From assembly GCA_003991915.1 (NCBI GenBank), contig RQTK01001020.1:86103-150102 (forward strand): DNA of 64,000 bases, given 5' to 3'. Both the position numbers and the translations under genes were made by a program. The notes under the pieces were generated by a model. The model worked only from the letters and a program-made list of their open reading frames with translations. It had not been told where the DNA came from and ran no database searches. Every line of letters starts with the position of its first letter. Position 1 is the first letter of the stretch. This DNA comes from Elysia chlorotica. Its lineage: Eukaryota > Mollusca > Gastropoda > Plakobranchidae. Of this stretch, positions 31,764-43,260 are shown piece by piece.

Positions 31764-33429
31764 CTTTAGTATTTTGGAAAAAGAATACAATGGCATACTT
31801 ACATGTACTATGCTGGCCTTCGGCGAGACTGAAAATAGCAGACTGCTGAGGAAAAAAAAATTTTGTACAGACAATGAACAACTTAAAATTGGTAGTTGCA
31901 AGAAAAATCTGTCAATGGATGGGCCTTAGCTTCTCTCAGAATTATTCTCTCTCCATCACAACGTTGTTGTTAGAGACACGTGCTTGAAACAATCATTGAG
32001 AAACCGGTTACTTGAATAGCACTTGGCAAATCCTGTACTGTTTTATAAGTCTTTCCAAAAAAAAATAAAAAAGACATGCATTAGCTGCTATAAATTTTAG
32101 CACTCAAGTCTTCTATTTCTAGATTCTAGGGCCTACACTTCAGACCTGATTTAACAACTAGGCCTACTTTATAGCCGCTAATTCAAGAATTAAAATGATT
32201 AGCCTCTTGGGCGGTACAAAATTATCAAATCCCTTGTTCATAATTAATCACGACTTACAGAGAAAAAAAGTAGATACCCCCAAAAGTTTTGATCTTAAAC
32301 ATGCCTGGTTTAAAATCTTTAGCATATTCTACAGCAGTTAGAAATTGGATAAATTTTAAATACTTCAGATTTTTTATTTAAATTGCAAAAACGTTTAATC
32401 TTGATACTAAAATCTATGCATGAAAATAAAGGCAACAGATGAACTTCAAATCGGATAGTGGGTATGTCCCTATGAATGAGCCACCTAAATGGTAACTTGG
32501 AAAGGCAAGAGCAAGCCTATTCCTCACAGATGAGGTGAAGGAACTCAGAACACAGAGGTAGACTATTGTAGCACGTCAATGACTCAAGCTCAATCCATGA
32601 ACAGCCGAAAAGGTTGTTTGAGCAACGGGGAGTTTACCAATCAGAGCAGATGGCTCTCCCACTTATTTGCCCGGAGAGAGGATCTAAGGAAACGTGCGGA
32701 TAGCCCAAAACGGCAAATGTAGGCTAAGTAAAGGATATTCAAGGAGAAACTACAGAAGAGAATGCATAAAGAAAGTTCAGATCTCTAGTTTCAATCAATC
32801 AGATCACATTGACTTTGATATTGAATAGAGGTCTAGATCTAGATCTAGAATCTAGATCTTAGTAGGCTAAGTTGTATGGTTGCAATGCTAACCGAGGCGG
32901 GACCATGATAATGGGTAAGGAGTAACAAAGTCTGCGTTATCTGCAACAGTCCACTTGCAAGTCAGCGTTCTCTACTCTTATTTGCCTTCATCTAAGCTAC
33001 AATGTCAAGATCGGCAGTTTAGCTCACTTTCCATCAGCACAAATCTAAGATTTACTTAGGCCACTAGACAGGTCTGACAATGGTCAAAAAATAATGTAAT
33101 GCCACATATGGGAAGTGTTGCAAAAACTGGCTGAAAATCTCAGTAAGTAACAGGCTGACACCGATTCAACTAGATCTAGAGCTAGATTTCTAGATCTAGA
33201 TCTAGTATGAGACGAAATTGACTGATAAATGTCAGGCGGCGAACCACCTTATGGAGAGACCAATGCTGTCCCTCAAAGAATGTAATTGTATAAGTCAAAA
33301 CTGTATTATCTGTGCGCACTAAAAATTGGTTTTGTATTAGCCAGTGGTATCCAGTGTCTGATCTATATTTCTAAATCTTGTGTCTAGGTAGATTAGATTA
33401 GATCTAGAGTCTAGATCTAGATTTAGATT
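31764..33429 (-). other. Upstream part of the left host unit, no snoRNA seen
   Basis: No box pair with a terminal stem was found. It contains TCTAGA-rich patches. A less AT-rich stretch at 32,450-32,760 (TGTTTGAGCAACGGGGAG, GCCCGGAGAGAGGATCTAAG) has no recognised identity and may contain an exon. Confidence 0.4.
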
Positions 33430-33509
33430 TGAATGGTCGGTCCCAATCTCGTTGGTGTGACCACGTGTTCGTGAACAAGTCTTGAGAATGGGTGATTATC
33501 TAGACAAAA
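33430..33509 (-). repeat. Inverted homologue of the right-hand first intron
   Basis: The - strand reads GATAATCACCCATTCT, ACTTGTTCACGAACA, GTGGTCACACCA and GATTGGGACCGA. The same order occurs on the + strand at 38,403-38,467, just after the 38,347 splice donor. It supports descent of the two host units from one inverted duplication. Confidence 0.8.
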
Positions 33510-34941
33510 TGATTCTACATTATAAATAAGTATGATTAGTATGATAAGGGGACGAACTAGAAAAGGCACCAATAGAACGCATAATTTTTTTTCTTCTGGA
33601 GTCTTATGGATGGGGGAAAATAACGCACCTTTCTGGACTTGCTGAGGTAACGTCATGTTGCTAGTGTGCATGGCGGTGAAATGACAGAATATTTCTCATT
33701 TCCGTGGAAAGTTGTAGGAAAAAAAGAATGACGATAACACATTATCGATAGATTAGTATTTACTGTGACTATCAAATAAATGTAAAATACGAATTGGGTA
33801 TATCGATATAAAATATTTTGTGAAGTCGCCCAACACTGATGCAGCACGCCTGCAGTCCACGCCGGAAGCGGAAAGACAGCTAACTTTGTCTCACGCCCAT
33901 GCCCCATGGAGAGGTAGGCCTAGAACGCCGAGCTTCACCAGCCTAAACTGCAGAAGGAGCTTTAATCACCCTTTTCCTAAACAAAATGGTTTTACGTTCT
34001 TTTATATTAGTTTGTTTTGTTTGTTTCTTGGTGCGTTTTGTTGGTGGTGGGTTGTTTTATTTGTTTTAAGACTTAAATATTAGTGGACTAAATCAAACTA
34101 ATTCAAACGACTAGAAAATGAATTAATTTATTATTATTACATCTTTACAAACTGCCACTTTGCCCGACTTGTTTTTTCACGCATAAGCTGCTACTGCTAC
34201 TGCTACTACTACCACTACTACTACCGCTACTATCGCTGCTACTGCCGCTGCTACTGCCGCTGCTACTGCCGCTGCTACTACTATTATACTTCTATTACTA
34301 CTACTTCTACTTCTACGTTTGAATTAGTTTGATTTAGTCCACTAATATTTAAGTCTTGAATTAAAAAAACCTAACAAAAAACAACAATCCACCACCAAAA
34401 AAAACAAAACATAAAAAAAATCAAAAACACAACTAGAAACAAACAAAACAAACTAATATAAAAGAACGTAAAACCATTTTTTTTTGTTATAAAAAGGGTG
34501 ATTAAAGCTCCTTCTGGTGAAACTCGGCAAGCTATACATACCTCTCCATTGGCCTGAGACAAAGTTAGCTGTCTTTCCGCTTCCGGCGTGGACTGCAGGC
34601 GTGCTGCATCAGTGTTGGGCGACTTCACAAAATATTTTATATCGATATACCCAATTCGTATTTTACATTTATTTGATAGTCACAGTAAATACTAATCTAT
34701 CGATAATGTGTTATCGTCATTCTTTTTTTCCTACAACTTTCCACGGAAATGAGAAATATTCTGTCATTTCACCGCCATGCACACTAGCAACATGACGTTA
34801 CCTCAGCAAGTCCAGAAAGGTGCGTTATTTTCCCCCATCCATAAGACTCCAGAAGAAAAAAAATTATGCGTTCTATTGGTGCCTTTTCTAGTTCGTCCCC
34901 TTATCATACTAATCATACTTATTTATAATGTAGAATCATTT
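33509..34941. repeat. Fold-back inverted repeat with promoter-like arms
   Basis: Left arm about 33,509-34,107 and right arm about 34,316-34,941 are near-perfect reverse complements around a triplet spacer (34,108-34,315). Each arm carries, from inside out, a CTTTCCGCTTCCGG stretch (ETS-type CCGGAAG on the other strand; 33,862 and 34,580), two TATCGATA motifs (33,743 and 33,801; 34,640 and 34,698), and a CACCGCCATGCACACTAGC start-like context with a possible donor CAGAAAG/GTGCG. These read outwards, - strand in the left arm and + strand in the right. It could be a duplicated promoter/first exon, a fold-back element or an assembly artefact. Confidence 0.75.
34188..34316 (+). repeat. (CTG/CTA)n triplet array in the fold-back spacer
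   Basis: Imperfect GCTACT and GCCGCT triplets between the inverted arms. It is a probable slippage and hairpin-forming site. Confidence 0.85.
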
Positions 34942-37201
34942 ATTTTAAACTACTATGTTAAGCTACAAACCATGAATAATGTCATCTTTTAACCAGTGCA
35001 GATTCATACAAAATAAAAAAAGTACTATGAGTGACAGAATAAATTAACGGCACAATGACTAGCCTACAAAATATATAATAATAATAATAATAATAACAAC
35101 AACAACAACAATAATAATGGTAATAATAATAATACACATGATACAAATAATGATGATGATAATGTTCCTTACTTATTTGTGAGAGCAGTGTCGATCTTTC
35201 TATTATTTATATAGGAGCTCAGCTCGACGAAACTTAAAACTTGTCAATGACTCTCTATTTAAATCCGGACATTCTGCAATAGCTACCTACTGCATTGATA
35301 ATGATAATTATAGTCAGTACAAGTAGTTAGATTCTAGATGTAGTCGATCACAATGAAAAAAGCCAAATAATTACATTACCAGCAACAATAATTACTGACA
35401 AGTGACAATGCAGTGCACAACTTCTCAGTGCAACAATTACACACTCTAAAAAGCACAACAACAAAAAAGTGAATGTGTGTGAGGGGGGGGGGGGGTAGGC
35501 TAAAAAAGATTGAACCAGAGATCCTAGGCTAACTTAAGTTACCTGGTTGTACTCAGTGTGTGTGGAACTGTGAACTGTTTATAGACGGCAACCCACATTA
35601 AATCTCAGATGCCTGAAAATGACACCGCCTTGGCCCGTCCCTTTGTGGCTTGTCTGTCGGTCACACACTTAATTTTCGGCACATAATTCATATTGTATTG
35701 CCTGTTTGCACTACTGCCAAAGTATATTGAATTCATAGCTGGGTTTAAACTTTTGGGTTAAAACAATAAATACAATGAATGTATATTATATATGTACGTG
35801 TTTCAATTAAACGGACTAAGAGAGATTTGCTTGAATCAATGCAGAGGCCTAGAGTTATTAATTCAATAAATATAAAAGAATTTGGTTCAAATTATTAGAA
35901 AAATTAGCCAAGTAAAAGTCCTAGGGACAAAGTCCAATTTTTGTATTTGGAAAGGAGGTTGGGCACATTCACATTAGGTGAATGTGGACTCTACTCGGCA
36001 CTGCGTTATTAAAACATTGAAACAGTGCCGCTGATGTAGATCTAAACCGCGTCGCGCCCGGAAAGAGCGGACTATGTTATAATCTCTTTTAGTTGCAGAG
36101 TCTGACGGATACATTTATTATTGATTTTAAATTTTGTCAAATTATTATAAACATTGTATTTTTTGTAAAACAACCCCTTTTTAGCGAGACAAGTCGGGCA
36201 CTGCCCACCCTGCCCAAAGGCACCAGCCGCCTTTGATCATCATCATTATTATACCTATGCTACCATCGTCCTTCGATGTGGATTAATTTATAAGTAACGA
36301 GAACAATGCACCAATACATATTATTCGCTCCAAATAAACTTTTCTATTTTCACTTATAATGAATGTTGAACAAGCTTTCCAACTTTTACAATTTGAATTG
36401 AAAAACGAAATAACAGTGGTGTCGTTCGAGATCCGAAGGCGTGCATACTGCGTGAAGCTGATGGTCATTACATGATACAGATGTGTCATTTAGAAACTGG
36501 AAGTTACACTTTATTTTGAGATGACATTCCTCAAAAGGTCGACGCTACAAACAAAAGCCTGCACCACACTAAACCTGGTTTGAATACTTCTAATGGTGAT
36601 GTACCGCGGTGCGCTTTGAACGATTTTTATCGCTTCCAAACATGAGATGTTCCAATTACCGTATATGAAAAACAAATGGCATGGGACTGCCCGCATCATC
36701 GTATACTTTATTTTAAAATAAGGAGAGGTAAGGAGAACACCTCTGGTTTACGGTGGTGCAAATGAATCTCAGATGAGTCCCTCTAACAATGAGAGAGTAG
36801 AGTAATTTCTTCCGTTTATATATCAGCTCCTAACACCTTTAGAGTACAGTTGAAAACCGCATTTAGCAATATTCACTCGTTTGGTTTTTAGATGCTCTTA
36901 TAAATGTCTGACAAAGATGTTAAAAACCACAGCACAAAGACTAGTATATTCACCATTCACAAACGAATTACATATTTCTCTATCCCAATCGAAAGATTCG
37001 AAACATCTTTTGTTTAAAAAGAAGAACCAAAAGATATAGGCCCAGAGTTACGTTTTTGCAGGCTTTTTTTCAACAAACAATTCCAACATACCTTTACATA
37101 CATATAATTGTAGTGGTAATGTGTTTTTCGAATACTTTCCCTGTTGCTTGTTTGTAATATTTACACCTTTTCTGTGCTAGACAACAGGCCTTTGCCAGGC
37201 C

Positions 37202-37295
<94 letters not shown>

Positions 37296-38228
37296 TGTCT
37301 CAAATAAGAATCAACAAGTTATCACCTAGCAGGCTTTCCGACCGAGATTCGAACTCACACAGAAAGATCCTGACAGAGATCAGGGTCTCAACCGTTTTGC
37401 TGATTGACATATCTACGATACAGCGTGGCAAACAAGTCATTTTGAAAAAGAATAAACAATTGACAATAATATTGAAATGTTATTAGCATAGCGGTTCTCG
37501 AAACATAAAACAATAATATTACCAAAACAAAACAATATTATCAATATCACTTTCATGTAAGCAGCAGCAAGAGCATCACAGATAGCTGAGCAAGTCTGTG
37601 GAATAAGTCGATAGAGCGATTGTGCGGAAATACAGGATGTAAATTTGAGATCTTGATAGGTAACTCCTGCAGCTAGAAAACGAAGAGTTGTGGTCAGATG
37701 TGTTGAAATTTCTTCTTTCACCCTTGTTTTTTTTTTCAACCATATGTCCGACAATTGTAAAAGATCCCTAGGTATGTCGGCTCACCCATTCGTAAAAAGT
37801 AAATTGTTGAAGTCTACTGGGTAGGCACGTAATTCCTCAATAATATTCGTGTGTGTGTGTGTGTGTGTGCACACATCTTTTCAATAGCCATTTTTTAGCC
37901 CAGATTTACCCTACAGCGAATCATCTTTGCGTCAGCTATTTTTGTTGAATTTTGCGCAAAGCAGCAACAGCTGAGTCCACGGACTGACAGTCTGAACGGA
38001 TCCTCTCTCATCGACAAACTGCCAGTCAAACCATGCCCCAGATCGAAGGCCTGTCAGTTGAACTTATACTTTGTCGAGAACTGCTAATGTAAAATTACAC
38101 TAAAAATCGTTCGCCGCATACATGTATACCAACTCATACATACATCCCTCACAAACACATGATATAATTATTGTAGTCGCTCACCCGACACGACAGCTTC
38201 ATCGTCGTTAAAATAGTGATCTGCGCAA
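34942..38228. other. Gene-poor stretch between the two host units
   Basis: No supportable gene. It holds a TAA/AAC triplet array (35,084-35,130), a G run (35,486-35,496), a (GA)n array (37,206-37,293) and a (GT)n tract (about 37,849-37,869). Short frames at 36,283-36,699 and 37,437-37,754 (- strand) resemble nothing recognisable. Confidence 0.5.
37206..37293 (+). repeat. (GA)n microsatellite
   Basis: About 88 bases of GA dinucleotide repeat with two small interruptions. Confidence 0.95.
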
Positions 38229-38240
38229 TGCGCATGCGCA
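38229..38240 (+). promoter_or_regulatory. NRF1-like palindrome of the right host unit
   Basis: TGCGCATGCGCA, a perfect match to the NRF1 consensus palindrome, about 85-95 bases upstream of a pyrimidine-start exon. NRF1 sites are common at promoters of ribosome-biogenesis and other housekeeping genes. No TATA box is evident. Confidence 0.6.
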
Positions 38241-38322
38241 CAATCTGTCCCTACTCTCATAGTCTCATTTGAACGCGCAGTAATCACAGAATTCACAGGA
38301 CTCTCGACAGAATTGCAATCAG

Positions 38323-38346
38323 CCTTCCGCTTAGTGGCGCTTACAG
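38323..38346 (+). other. Candidate 5'TOP-like first exon of the right snoRNA host
   Basis: CCTTCCGCTTAGTGGCGCTT then ACAG/GTAAGC, a strong donor at 38,347. SnoRNA host genes such as GAS5 and UHG typically start with a C followed by pyrimidines (5'TOP) and have very short first exons. The transcription start is inferred from the CCTTCC tract and not proven. Confidence 0.5.
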
Positions 38347-38992
38347 GTAAGCCTCGACCAATTTTTAAATTATTTATAATCTAGATCTAGCATTTTGTTT
38401 AGATAGTCACCCATTCTAAAAACTTGTTCACGAACAAGTGGTCACACCATGATTGGGACCGATCATTCTTATCGTTTTTTAACATCTAAGCCAAAGATCT
38501 AGAGTCTAGATCTAGATCTAGATCTATCTAGATTTAGATCTAATGTAGGCTACCTAGACTCTAGACTAGATCTAATCTAGATCTAGATTAATTTAGTTTT
38601 CTACTTAGGCCTGTGGATGACACGTAAACAGATATGCCAATATTATGGTTTGGGCGTAGAATCTAGAACCTAGATCTACATCTAAATTTTTACGCCAAAG
38701 TGCAGCACATTGCACCTTACTCCAGTTCAAGTCAACTGAACTCTGGCTTTTCTACTAATTTATCCCTCATCTATTCTCTCTTTCTTTATCAATAAGACAC
38801 TGGGCTAAACATCGGATTTCTAAGCGATGTGGCGATCCTGTATTTATTTTTTAATTCTTACTCTATTTTTTTCCCCCTGTTAATGTGGGCATCCATGACC
38901 ATTTTCTTTCCGTCTTTTTTTCCCTCTCTCTCAGTTAATCTAGATATTTATATGGGGGAAATCAGTGTTTTAAAAGAATATTGAATATGTGA

Positions 38993-39123
38993 AATGCCCT
39001 CTAGTGTTACTGTGTGAGATCCAAGTCTCCCACCGTGTCAAGCAGGGCAAAAAGCAAGAGGAGCCTGACACCAACATGTTGTGGGATACACCCTCACAGC
39101 ATATGAAAATCTGGCTTACATAT
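38993..39123 (+). ncRNA. Box H/ACA snoRNA, family A, copy 3
   Basis: + strand copy of the family at 29,256: GCCCT/AGGGC stem, hinge AGAGGA, GCCTGA/TCTGGC stem, TTACATAT end with ACA three bases from the 3' end. First snoRNA after the candidate right-hand promoter. It and copy 5 share about 150 identical downstream bases, so the tandem duplication is recent. Confidence 0.88.
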
Positions 39124-39224
39124 AAGTTACATTCTGCTTTGTCCAGAGCAGTTCTGCTTATACTAATATGAATCTATTTCATCTTTTGTTTTTCACCCCT
39201 TTTTCCTTTGAGTTCACCCTCTGG

Positions 39225-39305
39225 GTTTGCATGTCAGACGTCAGTCTTGGAGTCCGTCCACAATAACAATTAAAGTGCTGATGTTGGACTTAAAATCAAC
39301 TGCAC
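39225..39305 (+). repeat. SINE-like repeat after H/ACA copy 3
   Basis: GTCAGACGTCAGTCTTGGAG, CCGTCCACAATAACAATT, GATGTTGGACTTAAAATCAA. Same family as 3,948-4,036. Repeated in shortened form at 40,285-40,335. Confidence 0.65.
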
Positions 39306-39591
39306 TTTGGCTTTGCAATGGCCATGGAGAATTTTCTACTAATTTATCCCTCATCTATTCTCGCATTCTTTATCAATCAGACCTGCCAGGCCAAACTGCA
39401 GACTCGAACATCACGCTTCTATTCTAAGCTTTGTGTCGATCCTGTATTTATTTTTTTATTCTTGCTCTTATGTTTTTTTTTCAACCTGTTAGTGTTAGCA
39501 TCCATGACCATTTTCTTTCCATTTTTTCCTTCTCTCTCATTTTATCTACATTTATGGGGGAAATCGGTGTTAAAAATATTGAATCTGTAAA

Positions 39592-39722
39592 AATGCCCTC
39601 TAGTGTTACTGTGTGAGATCCATGTCTCCCACTGTGTGAAGCAGGGCAAAAAGCAAGAGAAGCCTGACACCAACATGTTGCGGGATACACCCTCACAGCA
39701 TATGAAAATCTGGCTTACATAA
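39592..39722 (+). ncRNA. Box H/ACA snoRNA, family A, copy 4
   Basis: Intact fold; hinge AGAGAA, inner 3' stem with GCGGG, end TTACATAA. This variant matches left copy 1 (AGAGAA, GCGGG), whereas copies 3 and 5 match left copy 2 at the hinge. Two subtypes thus predate the inversion. Confidence 0.88.
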
Positions 39723-40051
39723 GTTACATTCTGCTTTGTCCTGAGCCATTCTTTGTTTATCTATAATTTTGTTTTTCACACCTTATTCCTTTAAGTTCTC
39801 CCTCTGGCTTTGCAATGGTCATTAAGAATTTTCTACTAGTTTATCCCTCGTCTATTCTCTCGTTCGTTATAAATCAGACCTTTGGGGTAACTGCAGACTT
39901 GAAAATCACACTTCTAAGCTTTGTGTCGATCTTGTATTTATTTTTTAATTCTTGTTCTGGTTTTTTTCACCTGTTAGCGTCATGGTCATTTTCTTTGTCT
40001 CATTTCATCTACATATGGGGGAAATCGGTGTTAAAAGTATTGAATCTGTAA

Positions 40052-40182
40052 AATGCCCTCTAGTGTTACTGTGTGAGATCCATGTCTCCCACCGTGTCAA
40101 GCAGGGCAAAAAGCAAGAGGAGCCTGACACCAACATGTTGTGGGATACACCCTCACAGCATATGAAAATCTGGCTTACATAT
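40052..40182 (+). ncRNA. Box H/ACA snoRNA, family A, copy 5
   Basis: Same fold, hinge AGAGGA, end TTACATAT. Identical to copy 3 over nearly the whole RNA and its 3' flank. Last snoRNA before the 15-kb transposon island. Confidence 0.88.
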
Positions 40183-40551
40183 AAGTTACATTCTGCTTTG
40201 TCCAGAGCAGTTCTGCTTATACTAATATGAATCTATTTCATCTTTTGTTTTTCACCCCTTTTTCCTTTGAGTTCACCCTCTGGGTTTGCATGTCAGACGT
40301 CAGTCTTGGAGTCCGTCCACAATAACAATTAAGTTAAAAACAACCGAATTCCGCGTTCGGAAAGTGATATAAATAGAATTAGATCAAACCAAGATCGTCG
40401 GGTCTATAATAGGGAAGTACCGTACGTCCAGAATGCTAACGTTCGACGGTTTAAAAAACATTTTAAATACATAAACACACAACAAAAACAGTGGTTGATG
40501 ATAGTGTTTATTTACATGTTATTAAAGAACACAAACCAATAAATATGCAAA

Positions 40552-41334
40552 TTAGAACATCAGGGTCCACATAATATCAAAGATAAAAACTGAGTTGACT
40601 TCCCCAACCTTACCGTGAAATCTGCCTTTTACATATTGGTTGAGCATTCGCTTTTCCCTGAGAGTTAAAATGTTCAATCTGTCTATTAAAACAAGTGGGT
40701 GAGGGAGGTCATACTTGTGCGGTACGGCTGGAGCACACAGTACTGTGACACGTGATTTATTCATTGCCAATAGGACATATTTGATCCGCTGGTATGAGCA
40801 TGCTAAAACGTGACTCAACCTTTGGTCCTGTGAAGATTCTGAGGCAAATTTTTAGTAGAGGTGACAGAGCAGGGTACTTTGGAAGTGCTGTACTCCAAAA
40901 TGTGTCCAGAGCAACATCTGTACAGCTTTCAGGTTTAGGCAGAGTAGTATCTATGATAACTGTTGAGCTGGAGTAAAAACTCATCAGTTTCAGAAAGGTG
41001 GACAAGATGGTTTAGTTCCCTCATCAGCTTTTTGGTGGCGTTGTGAGTCCTTGCAAGTGGACCAAGTGAGGAAAGACAAATGATCAATCTGTTCAGTGTT
41101 GTCCAGAGGCAGCTTGGATCTCGTGTACACACCTGTGTCTAGGTAAGCACTCTGAATTTTGCCTAGCAGGTCCTTCCTGTCATATTCAGGCATTTCTGAC
41201 AAAATCTTTGAACTCTTAGCTCCAATTACAATTTCTTTTCTGGGCAAACAATGCTCCCTGACTTTTAAATCTAAGATTTGTTGTTCCTCCCATTTAAAAC
41301 TTCTGGCTTTACATAACATGCCAAAAATTGACAA
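40552..41334 (-). pseudogene. Transposase-like remnant, C-terminal part
   Basis: - strand pieces read EMPEYDRKDLLGKIQSAY, SKLPLDNTEQIDHLSFL, then YPALSPLLKICLRIFTGPKV (followed by ESRFSML) and IDRLNILTLREKRMLNQYVK. The FTGP-x-VES-F signature and spacing resemble the C-terminal dimerisation part of an hAT-like transposase family common in invertebrate genomes. It is split by at least two frame changes. Exact family not certain. Confidence 0.6.
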
Positions 41335-42130
41335 TCTTTGAACTCCTCCAATAAAAATTTATTTTCTGGGCAAACAATGCTCCCTGACTGATAAATCCAA
41401 AGATTTGATGTTCCTCCCATTTACAACTTCTGGCTTTACATAACATGCCAAAAATTGACAAAGTCTTTGAACTCTTAGCTCCAATAAAAAATTTTTTTCT
41501 GGGCAAACAATGCTCCCTGACTAATAAATCTACAGATTTTGTGTTCCTTCCATTTAAAACTTCTGGCTTAACATAACATGCCAAAAATTGACAAAGTCTT
41601 TGAACTCTTAGCTCCAATAAAAATTTCTCTTCTGGGCAAACAATGCTCCCTGACTGATAAATCCAAAGATTTGATGTTCCTCCCATTTAAAACTTCTGGC
41701 TTTACATAACATGCCAAAAATTGACAAAATCTTTGAACTCTTAGCTCCAATAAAAAAATTTTTCTGGGCAAACAATGCTCCCTGACTGATAAATCCAAAG
41801 ATTTGATGCTCCTTCCATTCAAAACTTCTGGCTTAACATAACATGCCAAAAATTGACAAAGTCTTTGAACTCTTAGCTCCAATAAAAATTTCTTTTTTGG
41901 GCAAACAATGCTCCCTGACTGATAAATCCAAAGATTTGATGTCCTCCCATTTAAAACTTCTGGCTTAACATAACATGCCAAAAATTGACAAAGTCTTTGA
42001 ACTCTTAGCTCCAATAAAAAATTTCTTTTCTGGGCAAACAATGCTCCCTGACTGATAAATCCAAAGATTTGTTGTTCCTTCCATTTAAAACTTCCGGCTT
42101 AACATAACATGCCAAAAATGATTTGAAGGT
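41240..42130 (-). repeat. Seven-copy 132-bp tandem repeat inside a transposase-like frame
   Basis: Units of 126-134 bases (marker TGGGCAAACAATGCTCCCTG at about 41,241, 41,367, 41,500, 41,633, 41,764, 41,898 and 42,031). On the - strand each reads ...FLACYVKPEVLNGRN and SLDLSVREHCLPRKE, a segment normally present once in this family (a KPEVL-type motif). Several units are 133 bases, so frame changes from unit to unit. Confidence 0.9.
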
Positions 42131-42570
42131 GTCCAGAGCCCTGTTATGGAGTTTGTGGACCTGGCCTGTGCCCTTTTCAAGTGAAAGGATGCATTTTGAA
42201 AAAGGGGGAATTACAACTGAAATGTATTGCATAGGAGTAATGTTTTTTGTCTGTGAGTAAACAATTTCATACAGATTTTAACTTCCCTGGCTTTCCCGTA
42301 TTGTGTCATGCTTTTCTGTTTGAGGTTTCAGAGTAAACCATTTCATACAGATTCTAAATTCCTAGCTTTCCTATATTGTGTCATGTTTTTTTGTTTGAGG
42401 TTTCTAAGGACAGAGAAGATCTGGCACCCACTTTCAGAAGAAAGCTTTCCCCATTATCAATGTAATGGTTTTTGTGTGGATAGTTTTATCTTTCTGGTCC
42501 ATCCTGGCGAAATAGAACAGTGAAAGTTTGTCCAGAATATGTAACAGGCTGTTTCCTCCTGAATGGATAG

Positions 42571-43144
42571 CTATCTGTGTCTAACAAATTCCACAGGCAA
42601 CAGACAAGTTTTGCCCAGGAACCTTGACAGCTCTACATGGTCCTCTCTTAAGTCTGTACTAAGCATAAAATCTCTGTGGACATCACCTACAAGTTTACTG
42701 ATGTAACTACCAGGGTCCATTTTGTTACAAAATGTCTTAACAGTATTGAAAAGATGGTGGCAGACATCTCCATCAAGATCCAATAATGATGGAACAACTT
42801 CCTTCAGCCTAACCTGGAAACCAGTGTGCTTTCCTCGCGTATATGCAGCAGAGTCTGATAACACTGACCAGTGTGTTTTCCTCGCATATATGCAGCAGAG
42901 TCTGATAACACTGACACCAGGTTTGAAAGCGGTATGTCATCTTCTCTCATTCGCTCATTCGCTTCATCAATGCATTATGAACCGTCTCGGCATTTACTGA
43001 AGCCATCTCTATAGAGGCATATAGTTGGGTAATGCTTTTACTAAGTTGATCATTATAAAAACACATCAGAACATTCAAAACACGTTTTTTGTTTGATTTC
43101 ACTGTGCTTTCATCTACATTTATGGAGAAAGGAGACGAGTTCAA
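42571..43144 (-). pseudogene. Transposase-like remnant, body segment
   Basis: Reads FSINVDESTVKSNKKRVLN, CFYNDQLSKSITQLYASIE, then DLDGDVCHHLFNTVKTFCNK, DPGSYISKLVGDVHRDFM. The first part is duplicated at 43,690-43,900. Typical hAT-like core context with an INVDEST motif. Broken by stops. Confidence 0.6.
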
Positions 43145-43260
43145 TCCAACTCACGTCTTTTGTGAAAAACCTCAGATATCCCATCTTTTAATTTGAGTGG
43201 CTGCTGTCCTTTCAAGTTTTAAGTCCTCAAGAGCCTTGTGATCCCTGGAAAGTTCTTTCG

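Larger units (their letters stand above)
15640..33509 (-). other. Left multi-snoRNA host unit (array of at least 23 snoRNA-like elements)
   Basis: All snoRNA-like elements in this interval point to the - strand, as expected for introns of one host transcript read from about 33.5 kb towards 15.5 kb. Spacers of 300-1,000 bases between them show no conserved protein frame, typical of host genes such as GAS5/UHG whose exons are non-coding. Several spacers are segmental copies of each other (21,600-22,340 with 25,340-25,930; 23,440-23,530 with 26,370-26,460; 27,455-27,510 with 27,655-27,725). Exons were not resolved. A sequence homologous to the first intron of the right-hand unit lies at 33,430-33,509. 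Confidence 0.75.

Noticed and set aside
33423..34992. Possible genes starting MHTSNMTLPQQVQK in both arms of the fold-back
   Set aside because: The ATG context is good, but the frame after the possible donor is AT-rich and ends quickly. Kept only as a promoter/first-exon hypothesis within the inverted repeat.
41240..42130. CRISPR-like array
   Set aside because: Units are contiguous 132-bp tandem repeats without spacers, in eukaryotic transposon sequence.
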